Of a stretch of DNA of 64,000 nt, positions 53,569 to 64,000 are shown one piece after another. Positions within the stretch are counted from its first letter, which is position 1. Each line of letters starts with the position of its first letter. The position numbers and the translations under genes were made by a program. The stretch lies in assembly GCA_028641055.1 (NCBI GenBank), contig CM054058.1:85137927-85201926 (forward strand), in the 5' to 3' direction. This DNA is from Alopecurus myosuroides. Taxonomy: Eukaryota; Streptophyta; Magnoliopsida; Poales; Poaceae. The notes beneath the pieces are model-generated. The model had not been told where the DNA came from and searched no databases. It worked only from the letters and a program-made list of their open reading frames with translations.

Positions 53569-53661
53569 ATGGGCATGTCCTGCGAAACATGCAGACAAGG
53601 CGCTGAGCACCACTACTGGGACATCTTGGACGATCAAGGCAAAGGTTTTTTCAAGATTATG
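53569..53661 (+). pseudogene. Captured start of a B3-domain gene
   Basis: The plus-strand frame from ATG 53569 reads MGMSCETCRQGAEHHYWDIL, then DDQGKGFFKIM, the typical beginning of grass REM-type B3 transcription factor genes (Cys-x-x-Cys, EHxYW, D-rich, KxFFK). The match stops where the 274-bp DRM repeat begins at 53667. The preceding 300 bp, with CT-rich sequence and CTCAGGTTGGTAACG near 53325, may be its captured 5' UTR. It is about 31 codons only, so moderate confidence. Confidence 0.6.
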
Positions 53662-53666
53662 CAATT

Positions 53667-54625
53667 CTATCATTAGTGAGAGACTTCACGTCGGCAATCT
53701 CAATTAAAGTGCCAGTTTGTGTCTGATCCCACCAACCCCTCAGAATCCTCCTATTAACTTCACCTATCTCAACTGAAATCACTGTCTTCATGTGGATGCC
53801 AAGCCTGTGCAAAGCTATCTCTCCTCCTCCAATACCGGAGAATAAGGACACCACATTAACACCATTGGGAAACATGTTCTTCAACACCGACAAGTGGCAA
53901 CCCACAGTATCAATTTGGAATGAATTGCCTTCCGTGTACGCTATCATTAGTGAGAGACTTCACGTTGGCAATCTCAATTAAAGTGCCAGTTTGTGTCTGA
54001 TCCCACCAACCCCTCAGAATCCTCCTATTAACTTCACCTATCTCAACTGAAATCACTGTCTTCATGTGGATGCCAAGCCTGTGCAAAGCTATCTCTCCTC
54101 CTCCAATACCGGAGAATAAGGACACCACATTAACACCATTGGGAAACATGTTCTTCAACACCGACAAGTGGCAACCCACAGTATCTATTTGGAATGAATT
54201 GCCTTCCGTGTACGCTATCATTAGTGAGAGACTTCACGTCGGCAATCTCAATTAAAGTGCCAGTTTGTGTCTGATCCCACCAACCCCTCAAAATCCTCCT
54301 ATTAACTTCACCTATCTCAACTCAAATCACTGTCTTCATGTGGATGCCAAGCCTGTGCAAAGCTATCTCTCCTCCTCCAATACCGGAGAATAAGGACACC
54401 ACATTAACACCATTGGGAAACATGTTCTTCAACACCGACAAGTGGCAACCCACAGTATCAATTTGGAATGAATTGCCTTCCGTGCACGCTATCATTAGTG
54501 AGAGACTTCACGTCGGCAATCTCAATTAAAGTGCCAGTTTGTGTCTGATCCCACCAACCCCTCAAAATCCTCCTATTAACTTCACCTATCTCAACTCAAA
54601 TCACTTTCTTCATGTGTCTTCTCCT
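53667..54625 (-). repeat. Tandem array of a captured DRM exon, 274-bp period, 3.5 copies
   Basis: Units start at 53667, 53941, 54215 and 54489, each beginning CTATCATTAGTGAGAGACTT; the last is cut near 54617. The spacing is exactly 274 bp each time and units differ by only a few bases. On the minus strand each unit encodes about 88 residues of a DRM-type methyltransferase: GNSFQIDTV, HLSVLKNMFPNGVNV, the SAM-binding motif I LFSGIGGGEIALHRLGI, VISVEIGEVNRRIL and WWDQTQTGTLIEIA. Since 274 is not a multiple of three, the frame changes between units and no long protein results. The catalytic PC motif IV is absent. Confidence 0.93.
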
Positions 54626-54960
54626 CCAATGCCTCAAATTAATATGGTGTGCCTGCAATGTGTGCGCGGAATATATCGCTTGTTCTATACCGTGTGTCAA
54701 CAGATACTACATATTAAAAGTAGTTATAATCCTGCAATATCTATCAGGATGTTATCCGTACTATCACTTCGAAATGTATTCGGACATGGGTCATAGTTGT
54801 CAGCTATTTACCGGTCAATACAAAATACTAATCAAACAGAACTATATGATCATGTATTCCACGCTTATTATTACACATCACCAACATACGGAGGAGAGAG
54901 AAACAGAAAAGTGGGATGGTGGAACAATAATGCTTGCCAGCTTTTCTTCGTGTCCCTTGC
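54626..54960. other. Interval between the DRM array and the transposase
   Basis: AT-rich with no convincing frame (two overlapping plus-strand frames of 88 and 140 codons lack any family resemblance). It may include captured intron sequence. Confidence 0.4.
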
Positions 54961-56090
54961 TTATGATTGCTTCGGCCGTAACCATGGAGCATCTTCATTA
55001 TTTAACGGGATGGTGGGGTCAGATTTCACTGTGAAGGGTGGAATTTCAACAAACTTATTGTAATCTTCTGACATGTCTGTCGTGTCCTCGATTCCCACGA
55101 TGTTTCTTTTCCCTGAGAGAACTATGTGACGCTTCGGCTCATCGTATGATGAAATTGTTCCCTTATTTTTTCTTTTCTTCGGTCTGGAAGACATGTCCTT
55201 CACATAGAAGACCTGAGCCACATCATTGGCTAGAACGAATGGTTCGTCATTGTAACCAATACAGTTGAGATCCAGTGTTGTCATTCCATAAAGCGGGTCT
55301 ACCTTTACCCCTTCTCCATTCAGGTTGACCCATTTGCACTTGAACAAAGGTACCTTAAAAGAAGGTCCATAGTCAAGTTCCCATATCTCCTCTATGTAAC
55401 CATAGTATGTGTCAGTTTTTCCATTCTCGTTTGTTGTATCAAAGCGGACACCACTGTTTTGGTTGGTGCTCTTCTTATCTTGGGAGCTCGTGTAAAATGT
55501 ATTTCCATTTATCTCGTACCCTTGAAAACTCCCAATAGTCGAAGATGGTGACCCTGCCAACATGTATAGCTGATCTTCAACAGTGGTGTCATTTATAAGA
55601 CGTGTTTGCAACCAACTTCCGAAAGTCTCCATGTGTTCGCGTTTAATCCATGAGTCATCCTTCCCCGGGTTTGCAGACCGTACAATATTCTTGTGTTCCT
55701 CGACATACGTAGCCATGAACAAAGAATTTTGTAGAACTGTGTAGTGTGCTTTGGTCAAAGAATGCCCGTCCCTAGGTATCATTGTTTTCTTTCCCAGCGT
55801 TCCTTTTCCCCTCAGTCTCCCCTCATGCCGCGATTCAGGAACACCAATTGTCTTAAGGTCAGGAATAAAGTCAACACAGAACCCAATGACCTCCTCTGTT
55901 CCATAGCCCTTCGAGATGCTTCCTTCTGGCCTAGCACGGTTATGAACATATTTCTTCAAGACTCCCATGAACCTCTCAAAGGGGAACATATTGTGTAGAA
56001 AGACCGGACCGAGAATATGAATCTCTTCACATAGGTGAACAAGGAGATGAGTCATAATGTTGAAGAAGGATGGTGGGAACACCAACTCAA
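54961..56090 (-). pseudogene. CACTA transposase, C-terminal part
   Basis: About 375 codons without a stop. The start, FFNIMTHLLVHLCEEIHILG then PVFLHNMFPFERFMGVLKKY and NRARPEGSISKGYGTEEVI, matches the DUF4218 segment of TNP2-like plant CACTA transposases. The later YIEEIWELDYGPSFKVPLFK, CKWVNL and KVDPLYGMTTLDLN match the DUF4216 segment. It ends NNEDAPWLRPKQS and stop at 54961. The N-terminal zinc finger and the DDE catalytic region are missing, and the frame runs out of the transposon at its 5' side into Copia sequence. It could not cut DNA by itself. Confidence 0.85.
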
Positions 56091-56179
56091 AACTAAAAAA
56101 ACAGCAACACCACACTCTCTCACACCTCCAAGCAAAAAAAAAAGATGGAAGGAGGGGGGCTGGGGCAGTATATATAGAG

Positions 56180-56433
56180 GAAGGGGGCATTGGTCCCGGT
56201 TCCTGGACTGAACCGGGACAACAGGTCATGCGCGTGCCACGTGGCCTGTGGCTAGGCATTGGTCCCGGTCCGTGGCACGAGCCGGGACCGATATGCCCCC
56301 CACGAACCGGGACCAATGCGCCCAGGCGATTCCTGTTGCCCCGGGCGCACGAACCGGGACCAATGCAGGGCATTTGTCCCGGATTTGGTTGCAACCGGGA
56401 CAGCTGCCCCCCGGCCCCCTGGACGAGAGGGGT
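56180..56433. repeat. Right subterminal repeats of the CACTA element
   Basis: About nine copies of GGTCCCGG or CCGGGACC-type motifs in both orientations, for example GAACCGGGACCAATGC twice. They mirror the cluster at the left end. Confidence 0.85.
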
Positions 56434-56450
56434 TGTTTCCACTAGTGTGC

Positions 56451-56978
56451 CGGTGGGGTTTTTGTGAATGTTGACGCCGAGGAAGTGGTGGACCTCACCG
56501 AGATCAGTCATGTGGAACTCACCGTGGAGAGAAGTGATGATCTGGTGGAGAAGGGTGGTGGTGCTAGCGGTAAGGAGTATGTCGTCGACGTAGAGGAGGA
56601 GGTAAGCGGTGGTAGAGCCACGGTGGAGAATAAATAGGGATGTGTCGCAGCGAGAGGCAGTGAAACCGAGGGTTTTCAGAAAGGTGGTGAAGCGAGCAAA
56701 CCCGGTGCGAGGGGCATGTTTGAGACCATAGAGGGATTTGTGGAGAGGACAGACGTGGTGTGGAAAGGTGGAGTCAACAAAGCCAGAGGGCTGCTGACAG
56801 TAGACAGTCTCCTCGAGATCATCCTGCAATAAAGCTTTCTTGACGTTCATTTGATGGACGGGCCAAGTAACCCACCCACGGCTGCTGTGGGACGCCGCCG
56901 CGCGCGCCGTGATCGGCACCGAAGTGGTCACCGCGCCCCCGTCTGCGTCCGCGTCCGCGTCTTCCGCCACGGCCGCCC
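56451..56978 (-). pseudogene. Copia element, right part: reverse transcriptase
   Basis: The minus-strand frame reads QMNVKKALLQDDLEETVYCQ, QPSGFVD, KSLYGLKHAPRTGFARF, the catalytic LLLYVDDILLTAS and EFHMTDLGEVHHFLGVNI, the Ty1/Copia RT order. It stops at the CACTA TSD, beyond which the same protein resumes at 50558. An Ala/Asp-rich stretch (MAEDADADADGG) marks the truncated N-terminal side, where Gypsy element 3 begins. Integrase and gag are not in the window. Confidence 0.87.
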
Positions 56979-57473
56979 TATAACGAAGGGATGGACCTTG
57001 GACCCTGCGAGTAAGGACACCCCGGTCCTAGGCCCAAGGCTAAAGCCCAAGAAGGGAAGCCTTTGGAGTATTCTGGAAGGCCCACTTGAAGCCCACCCGC
57101 AATGCCTTGCGGGCTAAGATAGGAAACTTGTAACCGACATAGGTTAGGGTTCGAGTCCTCCCCGGGTAGGGTTTGAGACCTGTCCATCTATATAAGGCCA
57201 GGAGAACCACCGGAAGAGGACCAAGCAATACCGCACCACCAAAGCCTTGAGCTCGAGATCCTACTCTCGACTTGAGCGACCACCATGGTAACCGATCTAT
57301 TCGATAATACAGATCGACAGAGGCAGGAGTAAGGGTTTTACCTCTACGAGGGCTCTGAACCTGGGTAAATCGTGCCTCCTGTCTAGCCGACGATCGTCAC
57401 CAGCGCTCATGGGTTCTCCTATTCGAAACCCTATAGGTTCACCTAAGGTAATTGCTGATACGCAGATTCGACA
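56979..57473 (+). mobile_element. 5' LTR of Gypsy element 3 (about 495 bp)
   Basis: The end at 57473 (GATTCGACA) is clear because a primer-binding site follows. The start is placed at TATAACGAAGGG (56979), where Copia homology stops; a G-to-A change in an original TG is assumed, so the start is uncertain by some bases. TCTATATAAGGCC at about 57187 is a likely TATA box. The partner LTR is beyond the window. Confidence 0.6.
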
Positions 57474-60009
57474 ATTGGCGCCGTCTGTGGGAACGGCGGG
57501 CGCTGGATCTCCGGCATCTTCGGCTTCATCATCCAACTCACATTGGAGACCTTCGACTTCGGCTCCGACCAATCCTATTCGGATTGGATCTGTCGTGGTC
57601 ACCCCTCACTCGCCGAAATCACGCCCGGTATTCAGCGATCCGGAAAAGAGCGTCACCTTGACGTTCGGAAGCTTGAAGTTCTACACCAACAAGGACGAAA
57701 TCCTCCACTTCCCTGAAGAATCAGGATCTGAGTCAGGAGCCGTCGACTCGCGACCCTACCTAGATAAAAGTGGCGACTCCATCCGCTTCAACTCCAGGAA
57801 CTTCCATACCCTCTCGACAGAGGAACCCTCTCGGGTCAAGAAAGCTCTTCAAAGAACGCCTAGGACTCACGGGCCACGATTGGCTCAAGTCTGCATGGCA
57901 GGATCGGAACAACCACCCCCAGAAACAGAACACATCGCAGCAGAACGCGCTGAGATCGGCGTCTCGCGAGACGCCTGGGATCGAGCCAAGGAGGCCATGC
58001 GAACGAGCAAGCCGCCTGTGGCTGGAGCGCCACACGAAGATATGGTCGCCTACCACTATCATCTAGTGAGAGCGGCCACAGCTATCAAAGAAGCTCGGAT
58101 AGACCTAGCCCATCGGAAGAGATTGGCGGATGAATCAAGTCAACGCCGGCCCGAGCTGTCCCTAACACCTTCGGTCGGAACCCGACCCGCAAGGAAGGGA
58201 TACACATCGAGAACGGCATCCATGGACGCCGAGTCCCTGGGCGGGATCAAGAGATCACTCGGACCTTCCCTTGTGCGGGTTGACGAGGAAGGAAACGTTT
58301 ACCCGCAAACTCCTGCTGCCGCAGTCCCGGCCGCAGCAACCTACATGCAGATGAACCAACCAGGGGAGAACGACCCTCGAGCGGAGCAGTACAAACAGGT
58401 TCGGAAAGGATTAGGCATGGCGGCCTCAAGGCTTGCCTCCTATGATCGCAGAAAAGCTGCTGAACAGAAGGAGAAGGAGAAAGAAAAGGAAGCCTCACGC
58501 AAGCATAAGAGCGCTTCGCCCGGAAGAGACAAATCACCGCGCCGTGGTCGAGGAAAAGAAGCCCGGCGACGCGATGACAGTCGAAGCAGCAGCGAAGGTA
58601 GCCCGAGAAATAAAAGCTCGCGACATCATAACAGCCGCTCGCAAATACGCAGCAAGGAACCAAGGAAAGAGATCGATCGTGATCATCCAGGATACAACGC
58701 GCGATCTGATGTCGCGCAAAACAAAGTGGACAAGGCGAGGGCAGCAAGGCACCGCGCGCGCTCCTCATCCGGATCTTTGGATGACGAGACCTGTGGCGCA
58801 CTGTGCTTCGCCCGTAGCATCCGTGAGGCACCTCTACCCAAGAGATTCAAGCTAATCACAGAAGTGACAAAGTACGATGGTTCACTCGAACCTTCGTCAT
58901 GGCTAAACGACTACCTCGCGGCAGTAAAATGCCAACGTGGGAACAAGAACACGGCTATGCAATACCTCAACCTGCACTTAGTAGGAGCAGCACGTAGCTG
59001 GCTGGAGGCAAGACCGAGATCCTACTACGCATCATGGGACGATCTGCACTTTAATTTTTGCAAAAACTTCCAGGCCACCTACAAAAGACCACCGACCATC
59101 GAGGAGCTGCGAGCCTGCAAACAGAAGAGCGGTGAATCCACTCGCGAGTATATCCAGGGATGGACCATGCTCAGGAACACCGCAGGAAATATCTCAGAGG
59201 AAGTAGCGGTTTAGGCCTTCGCAAAAGGCGCCCGACGAACTGCTTTCAGAGAAGAACTGGGACGAGCTGCCCCCAGGACTATTGGAGAGTTGATGGTCAT
59301 AGCCGACAGATGGGCTAACGGAGAAGACTCAGTGCGCAACGAGAGGGAATCATCGCCCGCACCCGAGGACGACCGCCATGGTCGAAAGAAAAGGAGGAAA
59401 TACTACGATCATGACGATCGGGAAGAGATGGTAGCGGCGGAATTCACGCGAAAATGCGATACTGGACGCCGCAGAAGTCGCGAATTGAAACCAAAGGCTG
59501 AAGACAAAACTCCCGAGGAGGACCTTGACGCATATTGCTCGCTACATCTATTTACAGATAAGCGCACGGGCAAAAATAAGGAAACACACCTTCTCAAGGA
59601 TTGCCGGAAGTTCATCGACATCCACGAGGCCTTCTCCAAGAAAAGTAGATCAGCAGCTAGTCAAAGTTACCCGCCACTTCCAGGAGGAGGACACCAAGGG
59701 TTCCAGCCGCCACAACCCCTACCTCCACCAGGAAATCCGAACATGACGCTAGCCGCACTACCTGCGCCACCCGTGCCAAACGCCGGAGCTAACGCGTACC
59801 CGAACCTGGCTGGACAGTTAGGGATGGTACAAAAAGGCTGCCCATCCCGCAGAGCTCAGAAGACAAATACACGGCAGCTATGCATGGCTGTGCAAACCCC
59901 ACCAACAAGACCCGAGTACCTGAAAATGGCGGATCAATCGATCACCTTCTGCATGGCAGACGACCCCCCGCGAGTCTATCGACCAGGACACGCCGCCCTA
60001 GTAATCTAA
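57409..60009 (+). pseudogene. Gag of Gypsy element 3
   Basis: One frame runs from ATG 57409 inside the LTR, through the primer-binding site (read QLAPSVG), to 60009, broken by TAG at 59212 and ended by TAA at 60007. It holds IRIGSVVVTPHSPKSRPVFS, VTLTFGSLKF, a Lys/Glu/Arg/Ser-rich linker (about residues 340-460), and the capsid-like region PSSWLNDYLAAVKCQRGNKN, AARSWLEARPRSYYASWDDL and NFCKNFQATYKRPPTIEELR. The part after the stop adds ELGRAAPRTIGELMVIADRW, a Cys/His patch (AYCSLHLF...HLLKDC) and a Pro-rich tail. Domain order equals that of element 2. Confidence 0.82.
57475..57491 (+). other. Primer-binding site of Gypsy element 3
   Basis: TTGGCGCCGTCTGTGGG, one base after the LTR. It differs from elements 1 and 2 in the second half (GTCTGTGGG against CACCGTGGG). 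Confidence 0.8.
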
Positions 60010-63000
60010 GCGCAAATTGGTAATTACGAACTAGCTCGCGTATTTATGGACGGAGGCAGCGGCATCAACATCATCTACGCGGATACACTCCGTCGGATGA
60101 ACAGGAATCTGGAAGGACTCGTAGAATCATAAACATCCTTCCACGGGATAGTTCCAGGAAAGGCGATCCGTCCACTCGGAACAATCAATCTAGATGTGGT
60201 GTTGGGCAATCAACGTAACTACAGAACAGAATTCCTCGACTTTGAAGTAGTCGACTAGCCCTCACAGTACCACGCCATTCTTGGTCGAACAGCGCTCGCA
60301 AGATTCATGGCAGTACCACATTATGCATACCTGAAGCTCAAGGTACCCGGGGAATATGGTGTAATCACCATCGACGGAGATTTCCAGAAGTCCAACAAGT
60401 GCGACATCGAGTTCAACGAGATCGCAAAATCTTTCGGGATGCAAGAAGAACTAGAGGAGATAGCAAAGACCACGGACCACTCCGTGATGCCCCTCACAAA
60501 GAAAAACGCACCAGAGTTGGAATTCAGCGCCAACAGCGACACTCGAAAACATCAAGTGCGCCCGAAAGATTCTGCGAAGACGGCGATGGTCTCAACTACC
60601 CTCTCGCCACCATAGGAAAGCGCGCTCGTCGAACTCCTCCGTGAGTACTGGGAAATTTTTGCCTGGCAGTCCTCAGATATGCCAGGAATACACAGGGAGT
60701 TCGCCGAGCACTCACTCGAAGTCTACAAAGACGCAAAGCCCATCAAGCAGACCACTCGACGGTTCTCAGAACCCAAGCAAAAAGCGCTTGGAGAAGAAGT
60801 AAACAGAATGCTCGCAGCAACATTCATTAGGGAGATTAAAATATCCACTTGGTTAACAAACCCAGTGCTGGTCCCAAAGAAGAACACCAATATCCTTCGA
60901 GTGTGCATTGACTACACGTCGCTGAATAAGCACGGCCCCAAGGATAACTTTCCCCTCCCGCGAATCGACCAGATCGTGGACTCCACTGCAGGCTGCCAGC
61001 GCCTCTCCTTCCTAGACGCCTACTCGGAATAGAATTAGATCCGGATGAAGCAGGAAGACGAGGATAAGACAGCATTCATCACACCTCACTGTGTATACTA
61101 CTACACGACAATGCTCTTCTGGCTCAAGAACGCAGACGCAACATATCACCGCTGCATGCAAAAATGCCTCGCCAAGCTCATTGGCAAGAATGTACAAGTA
61201 TACGTTGACGACATCGTCATCAACACTCGAGTGGAGGATACACTCCTCTAGGACATCAGAGAAACATTTGACGCTCTAAACGCATACATGATTAAGCTCA
61301 ACCCGACAAAATGCGTCTTCAGCGTCCTAGCAGGGCAACTTCTCGGGTACCTGGTATCCGCCAGAGGAATCGAAGCCAACCCGGAGAAGATACAAGCGAT
61401 CTTGACAATGAAGGAGCCCACCAATCTACATGGAGTCCAACAGCTCGCAGGGCGATTAGCCGCCTTGAGCAGATTTATCGCACGATTGGGCGAGCAGGCG
61501 TTACCCTTCTACAAGCTGTTGAAGAAGACGGATACGTTCGAGTGGACACCAGAAGCAAAACATGCATTCGCAGACCTGAAACAATCTTTACAAAGCAGGC
61601 GCATTCTCGCAACACCACAAGAAAGGGAGCCACTTTACCTATACTTAGCCGCAACAAACCAGGTCATCAGCACGGCCATTGTGATCGAACGACCTGAGGA
61701 GGGCAAGGCATATGGACTCCAAAGACCGATATACTACATCAGCGAGGTTCTCTCGCCGTGCAAACAACGATATCCTCACTACCAGAAGCTCGCATATGGA
61801 GTTGTTCTCACGGCTCAAAAGCTCAAGCATTACTTCCAGGAACATACCGTAACAGTGGTTAATGATGCATCACTCGGTACAATCATGAAAAACCCAATGG
61901 CATCTGGAAGAATAGCAAAATGGAGCATTGAGATTGGCGCTTGGGACATCATCTATGCAGGGCGCAATTCCGTGAAGTCCCAGGTATTCGTGGAGTTTCT
62001 GAGCGAGTGGACAGAATTACAAACACCCGGGCCGCCGGAATACACGAGTAACTGGATCATGTACTTCGACGGATCCAAGAGAAACGAAGGAGAAGGAGCT
62101 GGGATCGTCCTAATATCACCCAGAGTACGTCCTACGACTGGACTTCCCACCCGACGACCCAGCATCAAACAACAATGCAGAGTACGAGGCCCTGTTGCAC
62201 GGGATGAAGATGGCAGTCGCGTGCGGAGCCACCCGACTGATGATCTACGGAGATTCCAATCTCATCGTGCAACAGACAATTAAGGAGTGCGACGCTATCG
62301 CAGAAAACATGGTCGCTTATCGTGACATGTACAACCTACTTGAAGGAAGTTTCAAAGGATGCGAGTTGAAGCACATTGCGAGATCCAGCAACGAAGAAGC
62401 AGACAGGCTGGCAAACATGGGTTCCACAAACACACCCATACCGCCAGGGATATATTTCGAGCGGATGATCAAACGATCAGTCAAAGTAAAGAAAACTGCA
62501 GGAGCACCCGCAGCATTGGAAACAGAGATCAGCCCACAAATTGCTATCATCGAGTTCAGCCATAATATATCGCGACAAGTTTTTTTGTTCGAGCCAGTCT
62601 GGACGCAGAAATACCTCGATTACTTGTCCGCCAAACAGCTCCCAACAGACCCTCGCGAGGCTCGACAAATAATCAGACGCAGCAAATCCTTTCGGGTGCT
62701 CAACGGCAAGTTATATAAGCAGAGCATCTCAGGCATACTGCAACGATGCATAGCACCCGAAAATGGCAGGGAATTTCTGCGAGACATCCACCAAGGAGAT
62801 TGTGGACACCATGGTAGCTGGAAATCAATCATGGGAAAAGCTTTCCGAGCAGGATTGTACTGGCTTACAACAGCCAGAGACGCAAAGGAACTGGTCGACA
62901 GGTGCAACGGTTGCCAGCGATTTGCACCCAAACCACACGCCCCCGCTACGGAATTACATATGATACCCATCGCCTGGACCTTTGCACAATGGGGGCTGGA

Positions 63001-63835
63001 CATGGTTGGACAATTACGCAAGTCCACACCAGGTGGATACACACACTTGCTGGTCGCAGTCGACAAATTTACAAAGTGGATCGAAGCTATGCCAGTAACC
63101 TCGGCTAGCGCCCAATGCGCCGTCAAATTCCTCGACTCCATCGTATGCAGATTTGGAGTACCACACGACATCATTACTGACAATGGTCGCAACTTCACGG
63201 CAAAGGAAACAAAGCAGTTCTACGAAGAAAAGGGAATCATCTTCAAATTCGCTTCAGTCGCTCATCCGCAAACCAACGGCCAAGTCGAACGATCCAGCGG
63301 ATTAGTTTCGGCTGGCATCAAGAAACGTCTACTTGATCGCCTACACCCAGCAGCGGGACATTGGTAAGAAGAGCTACCCTCCGTGCTATGGAGCCTACGC
63401 ACAACTCCAAATCGATCCACAAATTACACGCCATTTTTCATGGTATACGGGGCTGAAGCAGTCCTTCCCGAGGACGTCAGGTTCAGCGCCCCACGGGTCG
63501 TTGCTTACAGCGAAGAAACCTCCAACATGGCACTCGCAGAAGATATGGACGCACTCGACGAAATACGCGATATTGCACTCGCAAGATCCGCAGTATACCA
63601 GCAGTCGTTGCGAAACTATCACAGTCGCTGCATACGCCACATACCTTTCGCAGTAGGAGACCTGGTGCTACGGCTCAAGCAGAAGGAAGGACACAAGCTC
63701 GGGCCACCATGGGAAGGACCCTTCATAATAGACAAAGTTATCCCGGGTGGCGCATATCGATTGAAGAATTCGACGACTCGAGGCATCTACTCCAACCCTT
63801 GGAATGTTGCACAACTCCGCAAATTCTATCCCTAG
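60010..63835 (+). pseudogene. Protease-pol of Gypsy element 3, many stops and a frameshift
   Basis: Protease MDGGSGINIIY and AILGRTALARFMAVPHYAYL. RT with CIDYTSLNKHGPKDNFPLPR, FLDAYSE (then stops where relatives have GYHQI), FITPHCVYYYTTMLFWLKNA and catalytic YVDDIVIN. First RNase H YYISEVLSPCKQRYPHYQKL. Second RNase H WIMYFDGSKRNEGEGAGIVL, then after a frameshift near 62125 IYGDSNLIVQQ and NEEADRLANMGS. Integrase GDCGHHG, CNGCQRF, GLDMVGQL, IITDNGRN, NGQVERSS, and the C-terminal tail WEGPFIIDKV to WNVAQLRKFYP at 63835. Stops: about 60130, 60256, 60613, 61030, 61036, 61249 and 63365. The most decayed of the three large elements. Confidence 0.87.
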
Positions 63836-64000
63836 ATTTACTTTACTCATACAAATAAGGCTATATTAGCCATCTTGTAGCTCGAAACAAAACACATGAC
63901 TTCTCAGTCATTGCAATAAAATACATGGTTTCTAAACCATATCTACTCGCGTTCTCCATCTTTGCATGCTCAAAAGAAACAGGTATACACCCCCAAAATA
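63836..64000. other. Non-coding tail after pol of element 3
   Basis: AT-rich sequence with ACAAAACACATGACTTCTC-like phrases; no gene. The element continues beyond the window. Confidence 0.5.

Larger units (their letters stand above)
50562..56447 (-). mobile_element. CACTA (En/Spm) transposon with captured gene fragments, 5.9 kb
   Basis: The ends are CACTAGTGGAAACA (50562-50575) and its reverse complement TGTTTCCACTAGTG (56434-56447). The flanks carry a 3-bp duplication TGC (50559-50561 and 56448-56450), as expected for CACTA elements. Both ends hold clusters of ACCGGGAC/GTCCCGGT subterminal repeats (about 50570-50770 and 56180-56410), the sites bound by the transposase in known family members. 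Inside are a C-terminal transposase part (minus), a proline-rich ORF (plus) and pieces of DRM methyltransferase and B3-domain genes. The transposase catalytic core is missing, so the element is non-autonomous. It sits in a Copia polymerase gene. Confidence 0.93.
56979..64000 (+). mobile_element. Gypsy element 3, Tat type, 3' end outside the window
   Basis: LTR, primer-binding site, gag, protease, RT, two RNase H domains and integrase follow in order up to 63835. The remaining 165 bases are non-coding. Whether it carries an antisense gene, as elements 1 and 2 do, cannot be seen. It appears inserted in, or joined to, the Copia element on its left. Confidence 0.88.

Noticed and set aside
53667..54625. 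CRISPR-like or satellite array
   Set aside because: The units are 274 bp without spacers, only 3.5 copies, and encode one methyltransferase exon.
54961..56970. A single 669-aa host gene
   Set aside because: The frame crosses a CACTA terminus with its TSD; its two ends belong to Copia RT and CACTA transposase.
1..64000. tRNA, rRNA, bacterial operon or promoter features
   Set aside because: None was recognised; the sequence has plant nuclear repeat structure and eukaryotic splice signals throughout.

Overview
The window looks like nuclear DNA of a large-genome grass, most likely a pooid of the wheat/barley/rye group (Triticeae). The reasons are the layered, nested LTR retrotransposons, a CACTA transposon with ACCGGGAC-type subterminal repeats, a Stowaway MITE beginning CTCCCTCCGTTCC, a 1.58-kb LTR of the TGATACGTC type, and intronless F-box/FBA genes of a family expanded in grasses. 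No rRNA, tRNA or CRISPR feature was seen.

Layout. 1-2879 is the right part of a Gypsy LTR. 3.4-8.2 kb holds old fragments: a LINE RNase H, a Copia LTR, and a stop-ridden PIF/Harbinger transposase. 8.4-15.0 kb is a 2.4-kb segmental duplication carrying two almost identical F-box genes, with a Stowaway MITE and a Helitron 3' end between the copies; the Helitron end sits exactly at the left edge of the second copy. 15.0-17.7 kb has two Gypsy pol fragments in opposite orientation. A Sabrina-like LTR starts at 17705 and is split by Gypsy element 1 (18734-32018, minus strand, TSD GGATT). It resumes to 32574, followed by part of its interior. A minus-strand Gypsy gag plus LTR follows (33.4-34.65 kb). 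Gypsy element 2 occupies 35208-47443 (plus strand, TSD CAAAG). A third, frameshifted F-box gene lies at 47.9-49.1 kb. A minus-strand Copia RT/RNase H is split by a 5.9-kb CACTA transposon (50562-56447, TSD TGC). Gypsy element 3 (plus strand) runs from about 56979 past the window end.

The three large Gypsy elements are of the Tat type: gag, protease, RT, RNase H, a second RNase H and integrase in that order. Elements 1 and 2 also carry a long multi-exon gene on the opposite strand between pol and the 3' LTR. In element 2 this antisense gene is intact: six exons with GT-AG introns add up to an uninterrupted 868-codon frame with its own TATA box, while the sense gag-pol on the same DNA has seven stop codons. 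In element 1 the six-exon layout is kept, but there is one frameshift and one stop.

The CACTA element is the other notable object. Besides the C-terminal part of its transposase and a proline-rich 350-aa ORF, it carries pieces of host genes. One exon of a DRM-type de novo cytosine methyltransferase is repeated in tandem about 3.5 times with a 274-bp period. A second DRM piece lies out of order, and there is a short B3-domain gene start. The only plausible cellular genes are the three F-box genes, two intact and one broken near its 3' end. All calls come from reading the sequence by eye; no database search was run.
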